This document shows, piece after piece, positions 17,555 to 27,126 of a stretch of 64,000 nucleotides of DNA. The position numbers and the translations under genes are program-made. Below the pieces are notes generated by a model. That model saw only the letters and a program-made list of their open reading frames with translations. It was not told the DNA's origin and made no database searches. Numbering within the stretch: the first letter of the stretch is position 1; each line of letters starts with the position of its first letter. The stretch comes from Sphingomonadales bacterium (GTDB lineage Bacteria; Pseudomonadota; Alphaproteobacteria; Sphingomonadales; Sphingomonadaceae): NCBI GenBank assembly GCA_016721875.1, contig JADKHG010000014.1, positions 310,001-374,000 on the forward strand, written 5' to 3'.

Positions 17555-18760
17555 ATGATCGACCGCCTTTCATCCGCTCTGGGCCGGATAGCCCCTTCCC
17601 CGACACTTGCCATGACCAACCGCGTGCTTGCGATGCGCGCAGAGGGCAAAGAAGTGATTGGCCTGTCCGCGGGCGAACCCGATTTCGACACGCCGGACTT
17701 TGTTAAGGACGCAGCGATCGAGGCGATCCGCTCGGGCAAAACCAAATATACCAATGTTGACGGAATCCCCGAATTGAAGGCGGCGATTGCTGCCAAGTTC
17801 AAGCGCGACAATGGCATCGACTATGGGCCAAAACAGATCACGGTCAATTCGGGCGGCAAGCACACCTTGTTCAACGCGCTGGTCGCGACAGTGGACAAAG
17901 GCGACGAAGTCATCATCCCCGCGCCTTATTGGGTCAGCTATCCCGACATCGTCCAGTTTGCTGGTGGTAAACCGGTAATCGTGCTCGCGGGTGCCGAGCA
18001 AGGCTACAAGATTTCCCCCGAACAACTCGAAGCTGCGATCACGCCCAAGACCCGCTGGCTCATCCTCAACTCGCCCTCCAACCCGACAGGCGCTGCCTAT
18101 ACCGGGATGGAATTGCAGGCATTGGGCGAAGTGCTGCAGCGCAACCCGCATGTCATGCTGTTGAGCGACGATATGTATGAGCATATCTGGTACGCACAGC
18201 AACCGTTCGCGACGATGCTTGAGGTTTGCCCCGATCTGTACGATCGCACGTTGACGATGAACGGCGCGTCAAAGGCCTATGCCATGACCGGCTGGCGCAT
18301 CGGCTATGCCGGTGGGCCCGAATGGATGATCAAGGCCATGGCCGACCTGCAATCGCAATCGACGAGCAATCCCTGTTCGATCAGCCAATATGCCGTTGCC
18401 GCTGCACTTAATGGCCCGCAGGAATTCCTGAAAGAACGCAACGCCAAATTTCGAGAGCGCCGCGATCTGGTGGTGGCGATGCTCAACGATGCGCCAGGGC
18501 TCAGCTGCCCGACGCCCGAAGGTGCCTTTTATGTCTATCCCGACGCCAGTGGCGTGATCGGCAAAAAAGCACCCAGCGGACGGGTGATCGAAAACGACGC
18601 GGCGTTGATCGACTATTTCCTCGACGAATGTCAGGTCGCAGCGGTGCATGGCGAAGCCTTCGGCCTCTCGCCAGGCTTCCGCATCAGCTATGCAACCTCG
18701 AGCGATATCTTGCGTGAAGCCTGCACCCGCATCCAGTCGGCGTGCGCCGCTCTCGTTTGA
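17555..18760 (+). CDS. Aspartate/aromatic-type aminotransferase (class I, PLP-dependent)
   Basis: A 401-residue fold-type I aminotransferase of subgroup I-gamma/alpha, close to bacterial aspartate aminotransferases. Visible motifs are LSAGEPDFDTPDFV near residue 35, NSPSNPTGA, the PLP lysine in NGASKAYAMTGWR (Lys240) and the substrate-binding arginine in GFRISYA near the end. Start 17555 is preceded by GCAGGAAAA. It likely makes aspartate from oxaloacetate; other amino donors are possible. It is probably transcribed on its own. Confidence 0.9.
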   Translation: MIDRLSSALGRIAPSPTLAMTNRVLAMRAEGKEVIGLSAGEPDFDTPDFVKDAAIEAIRSGKTKYTNVDGIPELKAAIAAKFKRDNGIDYGPKQITVNSGGKHTLFNALVATVDKGDEVIIPAPYWVSYPDIVQFAGGKPVIVLAGAEQGYKISPEQLEAAITPKTRWLILNSPSNPTGAAYTGMELQALGEVLQRNPHVMLLSDDMYEHIWYAQQPFATMLEVCPDLYDRTLTMNGASKAYAMTGWRIGYAGGPEWMIKAMADLQSQSTSNPCSISQYAVAAALNGPQEFLKERNAKFRERRDLVVAMLNDAPGLSCPTPEGAFYVYPDASGVIGKKAPSGRVIENDAALIDYFLDECQVAAVHGEAFGLSPGFRISYATSSDILREACTRIQSACAALV

Positions 18761-18861
18761 TCGCAGTTTTCTATGGCAGCGATTGGCCGTTAAGCTGGGC
18801 TTAACGCGCTAAAGCCATTGCGGATGGATCAATCCAACACCGCTTTTTAACACGGAATTTT

Positions 18862-19035
18862 ATGACCCGCCTGTTCAATTTCCTGCGCTCTGACTTGTTC
18901 TTCAGCCTTGCTGGCGGATTCGCATTGGGTCTCGCCGGAATGGCGATGGTCAAACCCGCCAGCGCGACCAGTGAGCAGAATGAGAGCAAGACGATTGTGA
19001 TTGAGCAGGCTGCGGATTTGTCTGCCAAGCGGTAA
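18862..19035 (+). CDS. 57-residue single-pass membrane protein
   Basis: The frame begins MTRLFNFLRSDLFFSLAGG and ends ADLSAKR at 19035. One hydrophobic segment (about residues 13-33) leads to a polar acidic tail, consistent with a signal anchor or a signal peptide ending ASA. CGGAA sits about 6 bp before the ATG. It is convergent with tetR; once the probable tetR frameshift is repaired the two genes end 1 bp apart, which supports it as real. No function is known. As printed, the tetR frame runs antisense through it. Confidence 0.55.
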   Translation: MTRLFNFLRSDLFFSLAGGFALGLAGMAMVKPASATSEQNESKTIVIEQAADLSAKR

Positions 19036-19036
19036 T

Positions 19037-19656
19037 TTACTCCGCGTTCTGCCGTTTCCATTCGGCAACATCGGTATTAACCCACATTGCAGCGCACGGA
19101 CCAATAGTTCCAGACATTGTTCGGGGTCGATTCCAGTCTGTTTGCGAATCAATGCATAGGTGATCTCATTGGTGGTGCCGAGCGCGAGCATCGCCATCGG
19201 TTTCAGAATCGCGTCAGGCAGTTTTGATACGCCTGCAATGTTGAGCAAGCCACCTTCGATCAGACGCAACCCCAATTGCTGATCGATCTCGCGCCATTTT
19301 TCGGTGCCCAGCACCACCGGGCCCTCGATGAAAACAATTCGCTGGTTTGCGGGCTCCTGTGTGATCCGCATCGACGCGCGCGAACCCAGAATGAAGGCCT
19401 CTATCGCCGAATTGGCGTCCTGCCCGGCTTTGTAGATCTCACGGTGAATCTGTGCATGCAGCGTGACCGCTATCTCGCAGAAGATTTGCTTCTTTGACTT
19501 GAAATGGTGGAAAACCGCACCATCGGTGACGCCAGCAGAGCTCGCAATTGCAGCAATCGAAGTAGCCGCATAGCCATTTTCAGTGAAAAGAGCTTGCGCC
19601 GATTCCAATATTGCGCCGCGCGTCTTTGCCGCGTCGGCCGCGCTGCGTTTTGCCAC
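19037..19656 (-). CDS. TetR/AcrR family transcriptional regulator, probable C-terminal frameshift
   Basis: The N-terminal helix-turn-helix is typical (AQALFTENGYAATSIAAIASSAGVTDGAVFHHFKSK, residues 17-52), followed by a ligand-binding helical domain. As printed the frame continues to 18847 (269 residues), but the last 70 are low-complexity basic sequence antisense to the small + strand gene. One more G near 19085 switches to a frame ending WVNTDVAEWKRQNAE at 19037, giving about 206 residues, the family's usual length. The effector is unknown. A palindrome 48 bp upstream of its start is a likely operator. Confidence 0.8.
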
Positions 19657-19971
19657 CCTTTATGCTCCCGCTATTATTAATGCTTATCCTAATCATGATG
19701 GCGTAGGTTGCAACCTATTCATGCGCTTACAAATATAGGTTGTAAACATAGCGACCCAAGGTATAATCATTTCCAGATGCCGGAATGGGGGCTCCATCCA
19801 AATTGCGTGCATTTGCGGAACGATTCATGCCAGTTGCGACCCCAGTTGTGAATCGACTGCGCCCGCACCCGATAACCCGGGTGCGGGTATCGCAGTAACG
19901 AGGGTCCGAACCCAAAGCTTCTATCTTACCTGACAATCGGCGTGCTCTGCACCGCCAGATGTCTTGCGCAC
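19657..19971. other. Intergenic region upstream of tetR
   Basis: A 315-bp gap between tetR and the TRIC-family gene. The first 100 bp is AT-rich and holds the TAGGTTGCAACCTA palindrome and a second TAGGTTG half-site (19735-19741), so it probably contains the tetR promoter. The middle holds a perfect 10-bp inverted repeat: CCCGCACCCG (19862-19871) and CGGGTGCGGG (19878-19887), loop ATAACC, with no T-run on either side. An 82-codon open frame on the minus strand (19727-19975) shows no protein-like features and I do not call it. Confidence 0.6.
19704..19717. promoter_or_regulatory. Putative TetR operator palindrome
   Basis: TAGGTTGCAACCTA is a perfect 14-bp palindrome lying 48 bp upstream of the tetR start. 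A repeat of its left half (TAGGTTG) occurs 31 bp further on. The location and symmetry fit autoregulation, as is usual for TetR-family genes. Binding is inferred. Confidence 0.6.
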
Positions 19972-20598
19972 TCACCCCTTATAGGCCGGAATCGCCAGCC
20001 CTTTGGCAATCGCGGCGGCTCGCAAGCCGAAGCCCGCCGTAACACTGATGACAGCAGCGATGCTTAACGGCGCACTGAGTCCGAGGAGCACCACGAACAG
20101 ACCTGACGCAAGGGCAGATGCCGTTACATAAAGCTCGGGCCGCAAGATGATCGATGGCACGCCAGCCAACATGTCACGGATTACACCGCCGACACATGCC
20201 GTAATCACGCCCATCATCATGGCGGGTAGCAGATCGATACCAAGGCTCAGCGCCTTCCATGCGCCAAAGACCGAGTAGACGGCCAACCCGATCGCATCGA
20301 ACCAATCAAGCGCGCGCGGCCTCCATATTCGAACCGGGGTTACCCAGACCAGAAGTGCTGTCGCCAGACAGGTGGCGGGAAAGCGCCAGTCCTGCACCCA
20401 GAAAACCGGCGCACCGATCAACAGGTCGCGTACCGTCCCACCGCCTACACCGGTGACCAGAGCGAAAAAGGCAAATGTGACCAGGGTTTGCTTCAACCGC
20501 GCAGCAGCAAGCGCACCGGAGACGGCAAAAACGGCAATGCCGAACAGGTCGAGCGCGGCGATCAGTGCCGGGGCGGTCTGGACAACGCCACCGTCCAT
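19972..20598 (-). CDS. Trimeric intracellular cation (TRIC) channel family protein, UPF0126
   Basis: A 208-residue membrane protein of seven helices made of two three-helix repeats. Each repeat has the family's glycine/arginine-aspartate signature: GVGGGTVRDLL in the first and CVGGVIRDML in the second. Prokaryotic members of this family form potassium-permeable trimers; earlier annotation called them YicG/UPF0126. Translation starts at an ATG overlapping the lpd stop (TGATG), or at the GTG one codon earlier. It is the last gene of the TCA-cycle operon. Its link to that pathway is only positional. Confidence 0.88.
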   Translation of the reverse strand: MDGGVVQTAPALIAALDLFGIAVFAVSGALAAARLKQTLVTFAFFALVTGVGGGTVRDLLIGAPVFWVQDWRFPATCLATALLVWVTPVRIWRPRALDWFDAIGLAVYSVFGAWKALSLGIDLLPAMMMGVITACVGGVIRDMLAGVPSIILRPELYVTASALASGLFVVLLGLSAPLSIAAVISVTAGFGLRAAAIAKGLAIPAYKG

Positions 20599-21987
20599 CA
20601 CATGTGGATCGGTTTGCCCTGCACCGCCATTGCTGCCTCTTTCAGCGCTTCCGAATGGGTCGGATGCGCGTGGCAGGTATAGGCGATGTCTTCTGACGTC
20701 GCGCCAAACTCCATGGCAATAGCAGCCTCGGCGATCATTGTGCCGGCGACGCTAGCGATGCACCATACGCCCAGCACGCGATCGGTCGCCGCGTCGGATA
20801 TGACCTTCACGAAACCGTCGGGCTCATGGTTGGTCTTCGCACGGCTGTTCGCCATCATCGGGAATTTGCCGACTTTGATCTCGCCTTTTGCTTTGGCCGC
20901 CTCTTCGGTCAGGCCGACACCTGCGATTTCGGGCGCGGTGTAGACGACAGAGGGAATGACGTCATGGTTGATGATGCCCGTCAGTCCCGCGATATTTTCA
21001 GCGCAGGCAATGCCTTCGTCCTCGGCCTTGTGTGCCAGCATCGGGCCAGGAACGACATCGCCAATCGCCCAAATGCCAGGGATCGTGGTGCGGAAGTCGT
21101 GGTCGATTTCGATCTGACCGCGCGCATTGACCGCAAGCCCTGCCTTGTCGAGCGCGAGGCCATCGGTGTTGGGGCGGCGGCCGATAGAGACAAGTACGCA
21201 ATCGGCCTCGATGCTTTCTGCGGCTCCTCCGGCGGCAGGCTCAACGCTCTGCACAGCCTTCTTTGCCCTTCACCTGCGCGCCCGTGACCTTGGTCGACAG
21301 CCTGAATTCGAAACCCCTGCTTCCGAAAATCTTGTCCGCTTTGCGGACATCGCCGTCCATGCCGGGCAATATCTGGTCGAGAAATTCCCAACCACAGTGA
21401 CCTTGGCCCCAGTCGCCGCCAGACCGATCCCAACTCAAGCCCGATTACCCGCCACCGATCACGACCATATGGGCCGGAACCTTCGCCAGTTCGAGCGCGC
21501 CGGTAGAATCGACAATGATGCCTTTGGCGTTATCGACCTCAACACCCGGCAGCGGTGTGACCGACGAACCGGTGGCGATGATGAAGTTTTCGGCGGTGTA
21601 GCTTTTGCCCGCGACGTCAATGCTATTGGCCGAGGTGAAGGCGGCGCGGCCCTTGATCCATTCGACCTTGTTTTTCTTGAACAGAAATTCAATCCCGCCG
21701 GTGAGCCCCTTCACCGCATCGCGACGCTGGCCGTGCATGGTGTCGAGGTCGAGCTCGGGCTTCACCTTGATCCCCATCGCTGCCATCGCACCATTGGCCG
21801 CCGCATCGAAATATTCGGACGCGTGCAGCATCGCCTTGGACGGGATGCAGCCGACATTGAGGCAAGTGCCACCCAGCGTCTCACGGCTTTCCACGCAGGC
21901 GGTCTTCAGCCCCAACTGCGCCGCGCGGATCGCCGCAACATAGCCACCGGGGCCGGAGCCGATTACGATCAGGTCAAAATCTGCCAT
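20598..21987 (-). CDS. lpd: Dihydrolipoyl dehydrogenase (E3), multiply frameshifted
   Basis: The N-terminal 180 residues are in one frame (ADFDLIVIGSGPGGYVAAIRAAQ, redox motif GGTCLNVGCIPSK) and stop at VVIGGG near 21445. The last 219 residues, from VQSVEPAAGG (about 21252) to AMAVQGKPIHM, are in another and include the catalytic HAHPTHSE. Between them, recognisable E3 sequence hops frame at least four times: a missing G at GGCGGGTAATCGG, a missing G at CTGGGGCCAAGG, a change at GTTGGGAATTT, and loss of GC or gain of T at GAAGGCTGTGCAG. A short swap also occurs at the FRKQGF stretch. I treat the gene as functional but badly read. It follows sucB by 11 bp. Confidence 0.88.
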
Positions 21988-21998
21988 GGGAGAATTCC

Positions 21999-23222
21999 TT
22001 ACAGGTCAATCAGCAAGCGGGTGGGGTCTTCGATAGCTTCCTTGATCGTTTTAAGTGCGGTCACGGCTTCGCGGCCATCGATCAGGCGGTGGTCATAGCT
22101 GAGCGCCAGATACATCATCGGGCGGATAACGATCTGGCCGTCGCGCACGACCGGGCGGTCTTCGATGCGGTGCAGGCCGAGCACGGCTGACTGCGGGGGG
22201 TTGATGATCGGGGTGGACATCAGCCCGCCGAAAATCCCGCCATTAGAAATGGTGAAGGTTCCGCCCTTCATATCTTCCATCGTCAGGCTGCCATCTTTGG
22301 CGCGCTTGCCAAGGTCGCCGATTGCCTTTTCAATATCGGCAAAGCCCATTTGATCGACATTGCGGACAACCGGGACTACCAGGCCATTGGGTGCCGACAC
22401 CGCGACCGACAGGTCGACATAGTCGAAATAGACAATTTCATCGCCCTGGATCTGCGCGTTGACGGCAGGGAAGTCTTTGAGCGCGAGGCAAGCGGCCTTG
22501 GCGAAGAAGCTCATAAAGCCCAGCTTCACGCCATGCTTCTTTTCAAAGCTGTCCTTGTAGCGGTTGCGCGCCTCCATCACCGCCGACATGTCGCAATCGT
22601 TGAAGGTGGTGAGCAGAGCAGCGGTGTCCTGCGCGTCTTTCAGCCGCTTGGCGATGGTCTGGCGCAGGCGGGTCATCTTGACGCGTTCTTCGCGGCGTTC
22701 GCCGCTGGCGGCTGGCGCGGGGGCGACGGAAGCGGTGACCGTTGCGGTAGCAGGCGCGCCACCCTTGGCGGCGGCAAGTACATCTTCCTTGGTCAATCGT
22801 CCATCCTTGCCGCTACCCTTTACCTTACTCGGATCGATACCAAGCTCGAGGACAAGCCGACGCACGGCGGGCGACAGCGTCAGGTCAGCCGAGGCACTGG
22901 GTGAAGCTTCAACGACGGGTGCCACAGGTGCGGGCGCTGCGGCTGGGGCCGGTGCAGCGACAGGAGCGGCAGCAGGCGCGCCTGAGCCGGCTTCGATCAT
23001 CGCGATTACGGCACCGACATTCACGGTATCGCCTTCGTTGACCATCAGCGCCCCCATCACGCCTGCGGCAGGCGCAGGCACTTCGACTGCAACCTTGTCG
23101 GTTTCAAGGCTGGCTATGGGCTCGTCGGCGGCGACTGCTTCCCCCGGTTTTTTCAGCCATTGGCCAAGCGTGGCTTCAGTGATCGATTCGCCCAATGTGG
23201 GGACTTTGACTTCGGTACTCAT
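21999..23222 (-). CDS. sucB: Dihydrolipoyllysine succinyltransferase (E2 of 2-oxoglutarate dehydrogenase)
   Basis: 407 residues with the usual three parts. The lipoyl domain has its modified lysine in LETDKVAVEVPA (Lys43). An Ala/Pro linker (about 80-110) leads to the peripheral subunit-binding domain SPAVRRLVLELGIDPSKV, and the catalytic acyltransferase domain ends with the YDHRLIDGREAV motif. It transfers the succinyl group to CoA in the TCA cycle. AAGGAGCG precedes the start. It lies between sucA (23 bp upstream) and lpd. Confidence 0.96.
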   Translation of the reverse strand: MSTEVKVPTLGESITEATLGQWLKKPGEAVAADEPIASLETDKVAVEVPAPAAGVMGALMVNEGDTVNVGAVIAMIEAGSGAPAAAPVAAPAPAAAPAPVAPVVEASPSASADLTLSPAVRRLVLELGIDPSKVKGSGKDGRLTKEDVLAAAKGGAPATATVTASVAPAPAASGERREERVKMTRLRQTIAKRLKDAQDTAALLTTFNDCDMSAVMEARNRYKDSFEKKHGVKLGFMSFFAKAACLALKDFPAVNAQIQGDEIVYFDYVDLSVAVSAPNGLVVPVVRNVDQMGFADIEKAIGDLGKRAKDGSLTMEDMKGGTFTISNGGIFGGLMSTPIINPPQSAVLGLHRIEDRPVVRDGQIVIRPMMYLALSYDHRLIDGREAVTALKTIKEAIEDPTRLLIDL

Positions 23223-23245
23223 ATCATTCGCTCCTTGGGGAGAGA

Positions 23246-26060
23246 TTATTTCTTCTTGGGTGACCGCTGGCGGCGCAGTTCATCGCGGACGCCGTGACCC
23301 AGTGCATGCGCAACCAATGCGGCCTGCTCGGCCTGGTGGCGCTTCATCAATCCGGTTGCGGGCGACGCTGCGGCCTTGCGCCCGGCATAGCGCGCGCGCG
23401 ACGTGGCGGCTTTGGCCTCGGCAAGGCATTGCTCGATATAAGGTTCGACGAAGAACCAGCTGCCATTATTCTGCGGCTCTTCTTGCGCCCAGACCACCTC
23501 TTCCAGATTGGTCATACGTTTCAGGCGGACAACCAAAGGCTCGCCGGGGAAGGGATAAAGCTGTTCGACGCGGACTATCGCGGTATTTTTGTCGCCCGCC
23601 GCGTTGCGCGCCTCCATCAGGTCATAAGCGACCTTGCCCGAACAGAGCACGAGTCGCTTCACATCCTTGTCGGCGGGAGCCCAAGGGTCGGACAGTATCC
23701 GCATGAAATGGCTATCACCCTGAAAATCTTGCGCTTTTGAGACTGCCAGCTTGTGCCGCAACAGCGATTTTGGCGTCATGACGATCAACGGCTTGCGGAA
23801 AGCGCGGTGCATCTGGCGGCGTAGCAAATGGAAATAATTGGCGGGCGTGGTGCAATTGGCGACCTGGATATTATCCTCGGCGCACAATTGCAGGAAGCGC
23901 TCGAGACGCGCCGAACTATGCTCTGGCCCCTGCCCTTCAAAGCCGTGCGGCAAAAGCATGACGAGGCCATTGGCGCGCAGCCATTTGGATTCGCCGCTGG
24001 CAATGAACTGGTCAATGATCGTCTGCGCGCCGTTGACGAAATCGCCAAACTGGGCTTCCCACATCACCAATGTTTTAGGGTCGGCCCCGGCAAAGCCATA
24101 TTCATATCCGAGCACGCCAAATTCGGAGAGCGGGCTGTCATAGACCTCGAACCGGCCATGCGGCAGTGTGGTCAACGGGATATATTTATGCTCGTCGGTC
24201 TGGTCCACCCACTGCGTGGCGATGGCTGAAAGTGCCGCGTCCCGAATCCTGACCTGACAGGCGAACGCCATAGCCTTCGGACAACAGCGAACCGAAAGCG
24301 AGCGCTTCACCGGTCGCCCAGTCGAAATTCTCGCCGCTGGAGAACATCGTCTTCTTTGCTTCGAGCACGCGGTTCAGCGTCGGGTGGATGGTCAGACCTT
24401 CGGGAACGGTGGTCAGCGTGCGGCCAAGCCCGTCCATCAGTTTCTTGGTCATGCCGGTTGGGACATTGCGGCGCGCGGTTTCGGGGTCAGCGGGCTTGTT
24501 CAGCCCGGCCCAGCGACCGCCAAACCAGTCGGCTTCGTTCGCCTTGTAATTCTGCCCGGCGGTAAATTCCTGTTCGAGCAAGCCGACAAAACGGGTTGCA
24601 TGTTCGGCCGCCCAATTGCCGTCGATCACGCCTTCGGCCTGCAACCGCGCGGCGTAAACGTCGCTGACACCCGGCTTGCCCTTGATTGTCTTGTACATCA
24701 ACGGCTGGGTGAAGCTGGGTTCGTCGCCTTCATTATGGCCAAAGCGGCGGTAGCACCACATGTCGATCACAATGTCGCGCTTGAATTTCTGGCGGAATTC
24801 GATCGCCATCTTGCAGGCGAAAGTCACCGCTTCGGGGTCGTCGCCATTGACGTGGAATATCGGTGCTTGCACCCCCTTGGCCACATCGCTTGGATAGGGC
24901 GACGAGCGCGCGAATTGCGGGCTGGTGGTAAAGCCGACCTGATTGTTGACGATGAAGTGGATGCAACCGCCGGTATTATAGCCGCGAATGCCAGAGAAAC
25001 CGAGGCATTCCCAGACAATGCCCTGTCCGGCAAAGGCAGCATCACCGTGGAGCAATACCGGTAGCACCTGAACATGCTTGTCCTTGCCCAGATCGTCACG
25101 GATCGTCTGGTTGGCGCGGACCTTGCCCAGCACAACCGGATTGACCGCCTCCAGATGCGAAGGATTGGGGGCCAGCGACATATGGACCTTGATCCCGTCA
25201 AATTCACGGTCGGTCGAAGTGCCGAGGTGATATTTGACGTCGCCCGATCCACCAACATCTTCAGGGTTGGCACTGCCGCCCGAAAATTCGTGGAAGATGA
25301 TGCGATAGGGTTTGGCCAACACATTGGCGAGCACGTTGAGGCGGCCACGGTGCGGCATCCCATAAACGATTTCGCGCACGCCCAGTGCGCCGCCATATTT
25401 GATGATCGCTTCCAGCGCGGGGATCATCGCTTCGCCACCGTCGAGGCCAAAGCGTTTGGTGCCGACATATTTGCGCGCGAGGAATTTTTCGTACTGCTCG
25501 GCCTCGATCACCTTGCCAAGAATGGCCTTCTTGCCTTCGGGCGAGAAGCTGATCGCCTTGTCCTTGCCTTCCATCCGCTCTTGCAGGAAGCGGCGTTCCT
25601 CGACATCGGCGATGTGCATATATTCAAGGCCAACGGTGCCGCAATAATTGGCACGCAGCGTTGCGACCAGCTCACGGATGCTGACCCAGTCAAAACCCAA
25701 AGTGCCGCCGACATAGACCGGGCGGTCAAGATCGGCATCGGTGAAACCATGATAGGCGGGGTCAAGGTCGGCTGGAATCTCCTGCTTTGACAGGCCCAGC
25801 GGATCGAGATTGGCAGCCAGATGCCCACGCACACGGTAAGTGCGCACCAGCATCATCGCGCGGATCGAATCGCTCGCTGCGGCAACTGCATCACCCTGTG
25901 CAATCGGTTTGCCCGCGGCCTTTGCCGCAGCCTTGATCTCGACCGCCATCTGCGTGGGGTCAAGCGCACCGGTCAGCTCATCGGTCTCGCCAAAACGCCA
26001 ATTGGGACGCTGCCAGCTTGGGCCCTGTTCAGCCTCGAATTCGTGGTTTTCAAAACCCAT
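23246..26060 (-). CDS. sucA: 2-oxoglutarate dehydrogenase E1 component, frameshifted
   Basis: The thiamine-diphosphate-dependent E1 enzyme. The first frame runs from MGFENHEFEAEQGPSWQRPN through the complete N-terminal and TPP domains to GQDSGRGTFSHRHAV near 24225. The second continues WVDQTDEHKYIPLTTLPHG and runs to the normal C-terminus at 23246, covering the conserved GPEHSSARLERFLQL and SPKSLLRH-like TPKSLLRHKLAVS. Restoring two bases in GCAGTGGGTGG (to GCAGTGTGGGTGG) gives HAVWVDQ, the family consensus, and 938 residues. The span is two short of a multiple of three. Confidence 0.93.
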
Positions 26061-26114
26061 GTCGTGTCTCCAATTCCTACCCGCATGACGAAGAGGAACA
26101 GCGAATTAAATTTA

Positions 26115-26219
26115 CCGTAGCCCTGAGCCTGTCGCTAGCGAAGCTGACCGAAGGTCAACGGCGCTTCCAAGATATGCGCTACTCTGACAGGCGTGCTTCG
26201 ACAGGCTCAGCACTAACGG
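26115..26219. repeat. REP-like imperfect inverted repeat A
   Basis: An intergenic element between sucA and sucD. The outer arms contain CTGAGCCTGTCG (26123-26134) and CGACAGGCTCAG (26199-26210), flanked by CCGTAGCC and CACTAACGG. A smaller inner palindrome (GACCGAAGGTC) lies between. The TTCGACAGGCTCAG core is the style of dispersed extragenic palindromes in sphingomonads. It lies inside an operon, so it may form RNA structure. Confidence 0.75.
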
Positions 26220-26243
26220 TTTTATTCAACGGCTTGGGGCTTT

Positions 26244-27126
26244 TTACCCCTTCAAAACTTCAACCAATGTCTTGCCCAGTTCCGACGGAGAGGCTGATAC
26301 GCGGATGCCCGCAGCCTCCATCGCCGCTATCTTGCTTTCCGCGTCACCCTTACCGCCCGAAACAATCGCGCCGGCATGGCCCATGCGGCGACCCGGAGGT
26401 GCCGTGCGTCCAGCGATGAAGCCTGCCATCGGCTTTTTGCGGCCCTTCTTGGCTTCGTCGATCAGGAATTGCGCAGCCTGTTCTTCAGCATCGCCACCGA
26501 TTTCGCCGATCATGATGATCGACTTGGTTTCGTCATCGGCAAGGAACAGCTCAAGCACATCGATAAAATTGGTGCCATTGACCGGATCGCCGCCAATGCC
26601 GACGGCTGTGGTCTGGCCCAGACCTTCATTGGTCGTCTGGAACACCGCTTCATAGGTGAGCGTGCCAGAGCGCGAGACGACGCCAACCGAACCTTTGGAG
26701 AAGATGCTGCCCGGCATGATGCCGATCTTGCATTCGCCCGGAGTCAGCACGCCGGGGCAGTTGGGGCCGATCAGGCGCGATTTCGAACCCGAAAGCGCGC
26801 TTCACCCGCACCATGTCGAGCACCGGAATGCCTTCGGTGATGCAGACGATCAATTCCATCTCGGCGTCGATTGCCTCAAGGATCGAGTCCGCAGCAAATG
26901 GCGGCGGCACGTAGATGCAGCTCGCGGTCGCGCGGGTCTGTTCCTTTGCTTCGAGCACCGTATCATAGATCGGCAGGCCCAGCGCGCTTTCGCCACCTTT
27001 TCCGGGAGTGACGCCCGCGACCATCTGCGTGCCATAGGCAAGTGCAGCTTCGGTGTGGAACAGCCCGGTCGCGCCGGTCATGCCTTGGGTGATCACCTTT
27101 GTATTCTTGTTGACCAAAATCGACAT
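26244..27126 (-). CDS. sucD: Succinyl-CoA ligase alpha subunit, frameshifted
   Basis: Two overlapping frames give one normal SucD. The first (SILVNKNTKVITQGMTGATG, with the CoA-binding fold) runs to VRVKRA near 26790. The second gives the remainder (LIGPNCPGVLTPGECKIGIMPG, the phospho-histidine region GHAGAIVSG and the C-terminus GKTLVEVL). Adding one GC pair in CGCGCTTTCGGG makes VKRALSGSKSRLIG, matching the family, and 294 residues. No sucC is adjacent, which is unusual because alpha and beta subunits commonly pair. The start overlaps the stop of the upstream gene (TAATG). Confidence 0.92.

Noticed and set aside
19727..19975. 82-codon open frame on the minus strand as a gene
   Set aside because: Composition is basic and low-complexity, there is no ribosome-binding site, and it covers both an operator-like palindrome and an inverted repeat.
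21127..22098. 323-codon open frame on the plus strand
   Set aside because: It lies wholly antisense to lpd and the start of sucB and has no domain-like sequence. It is typical of the long shadow frames in GC-rich genes.
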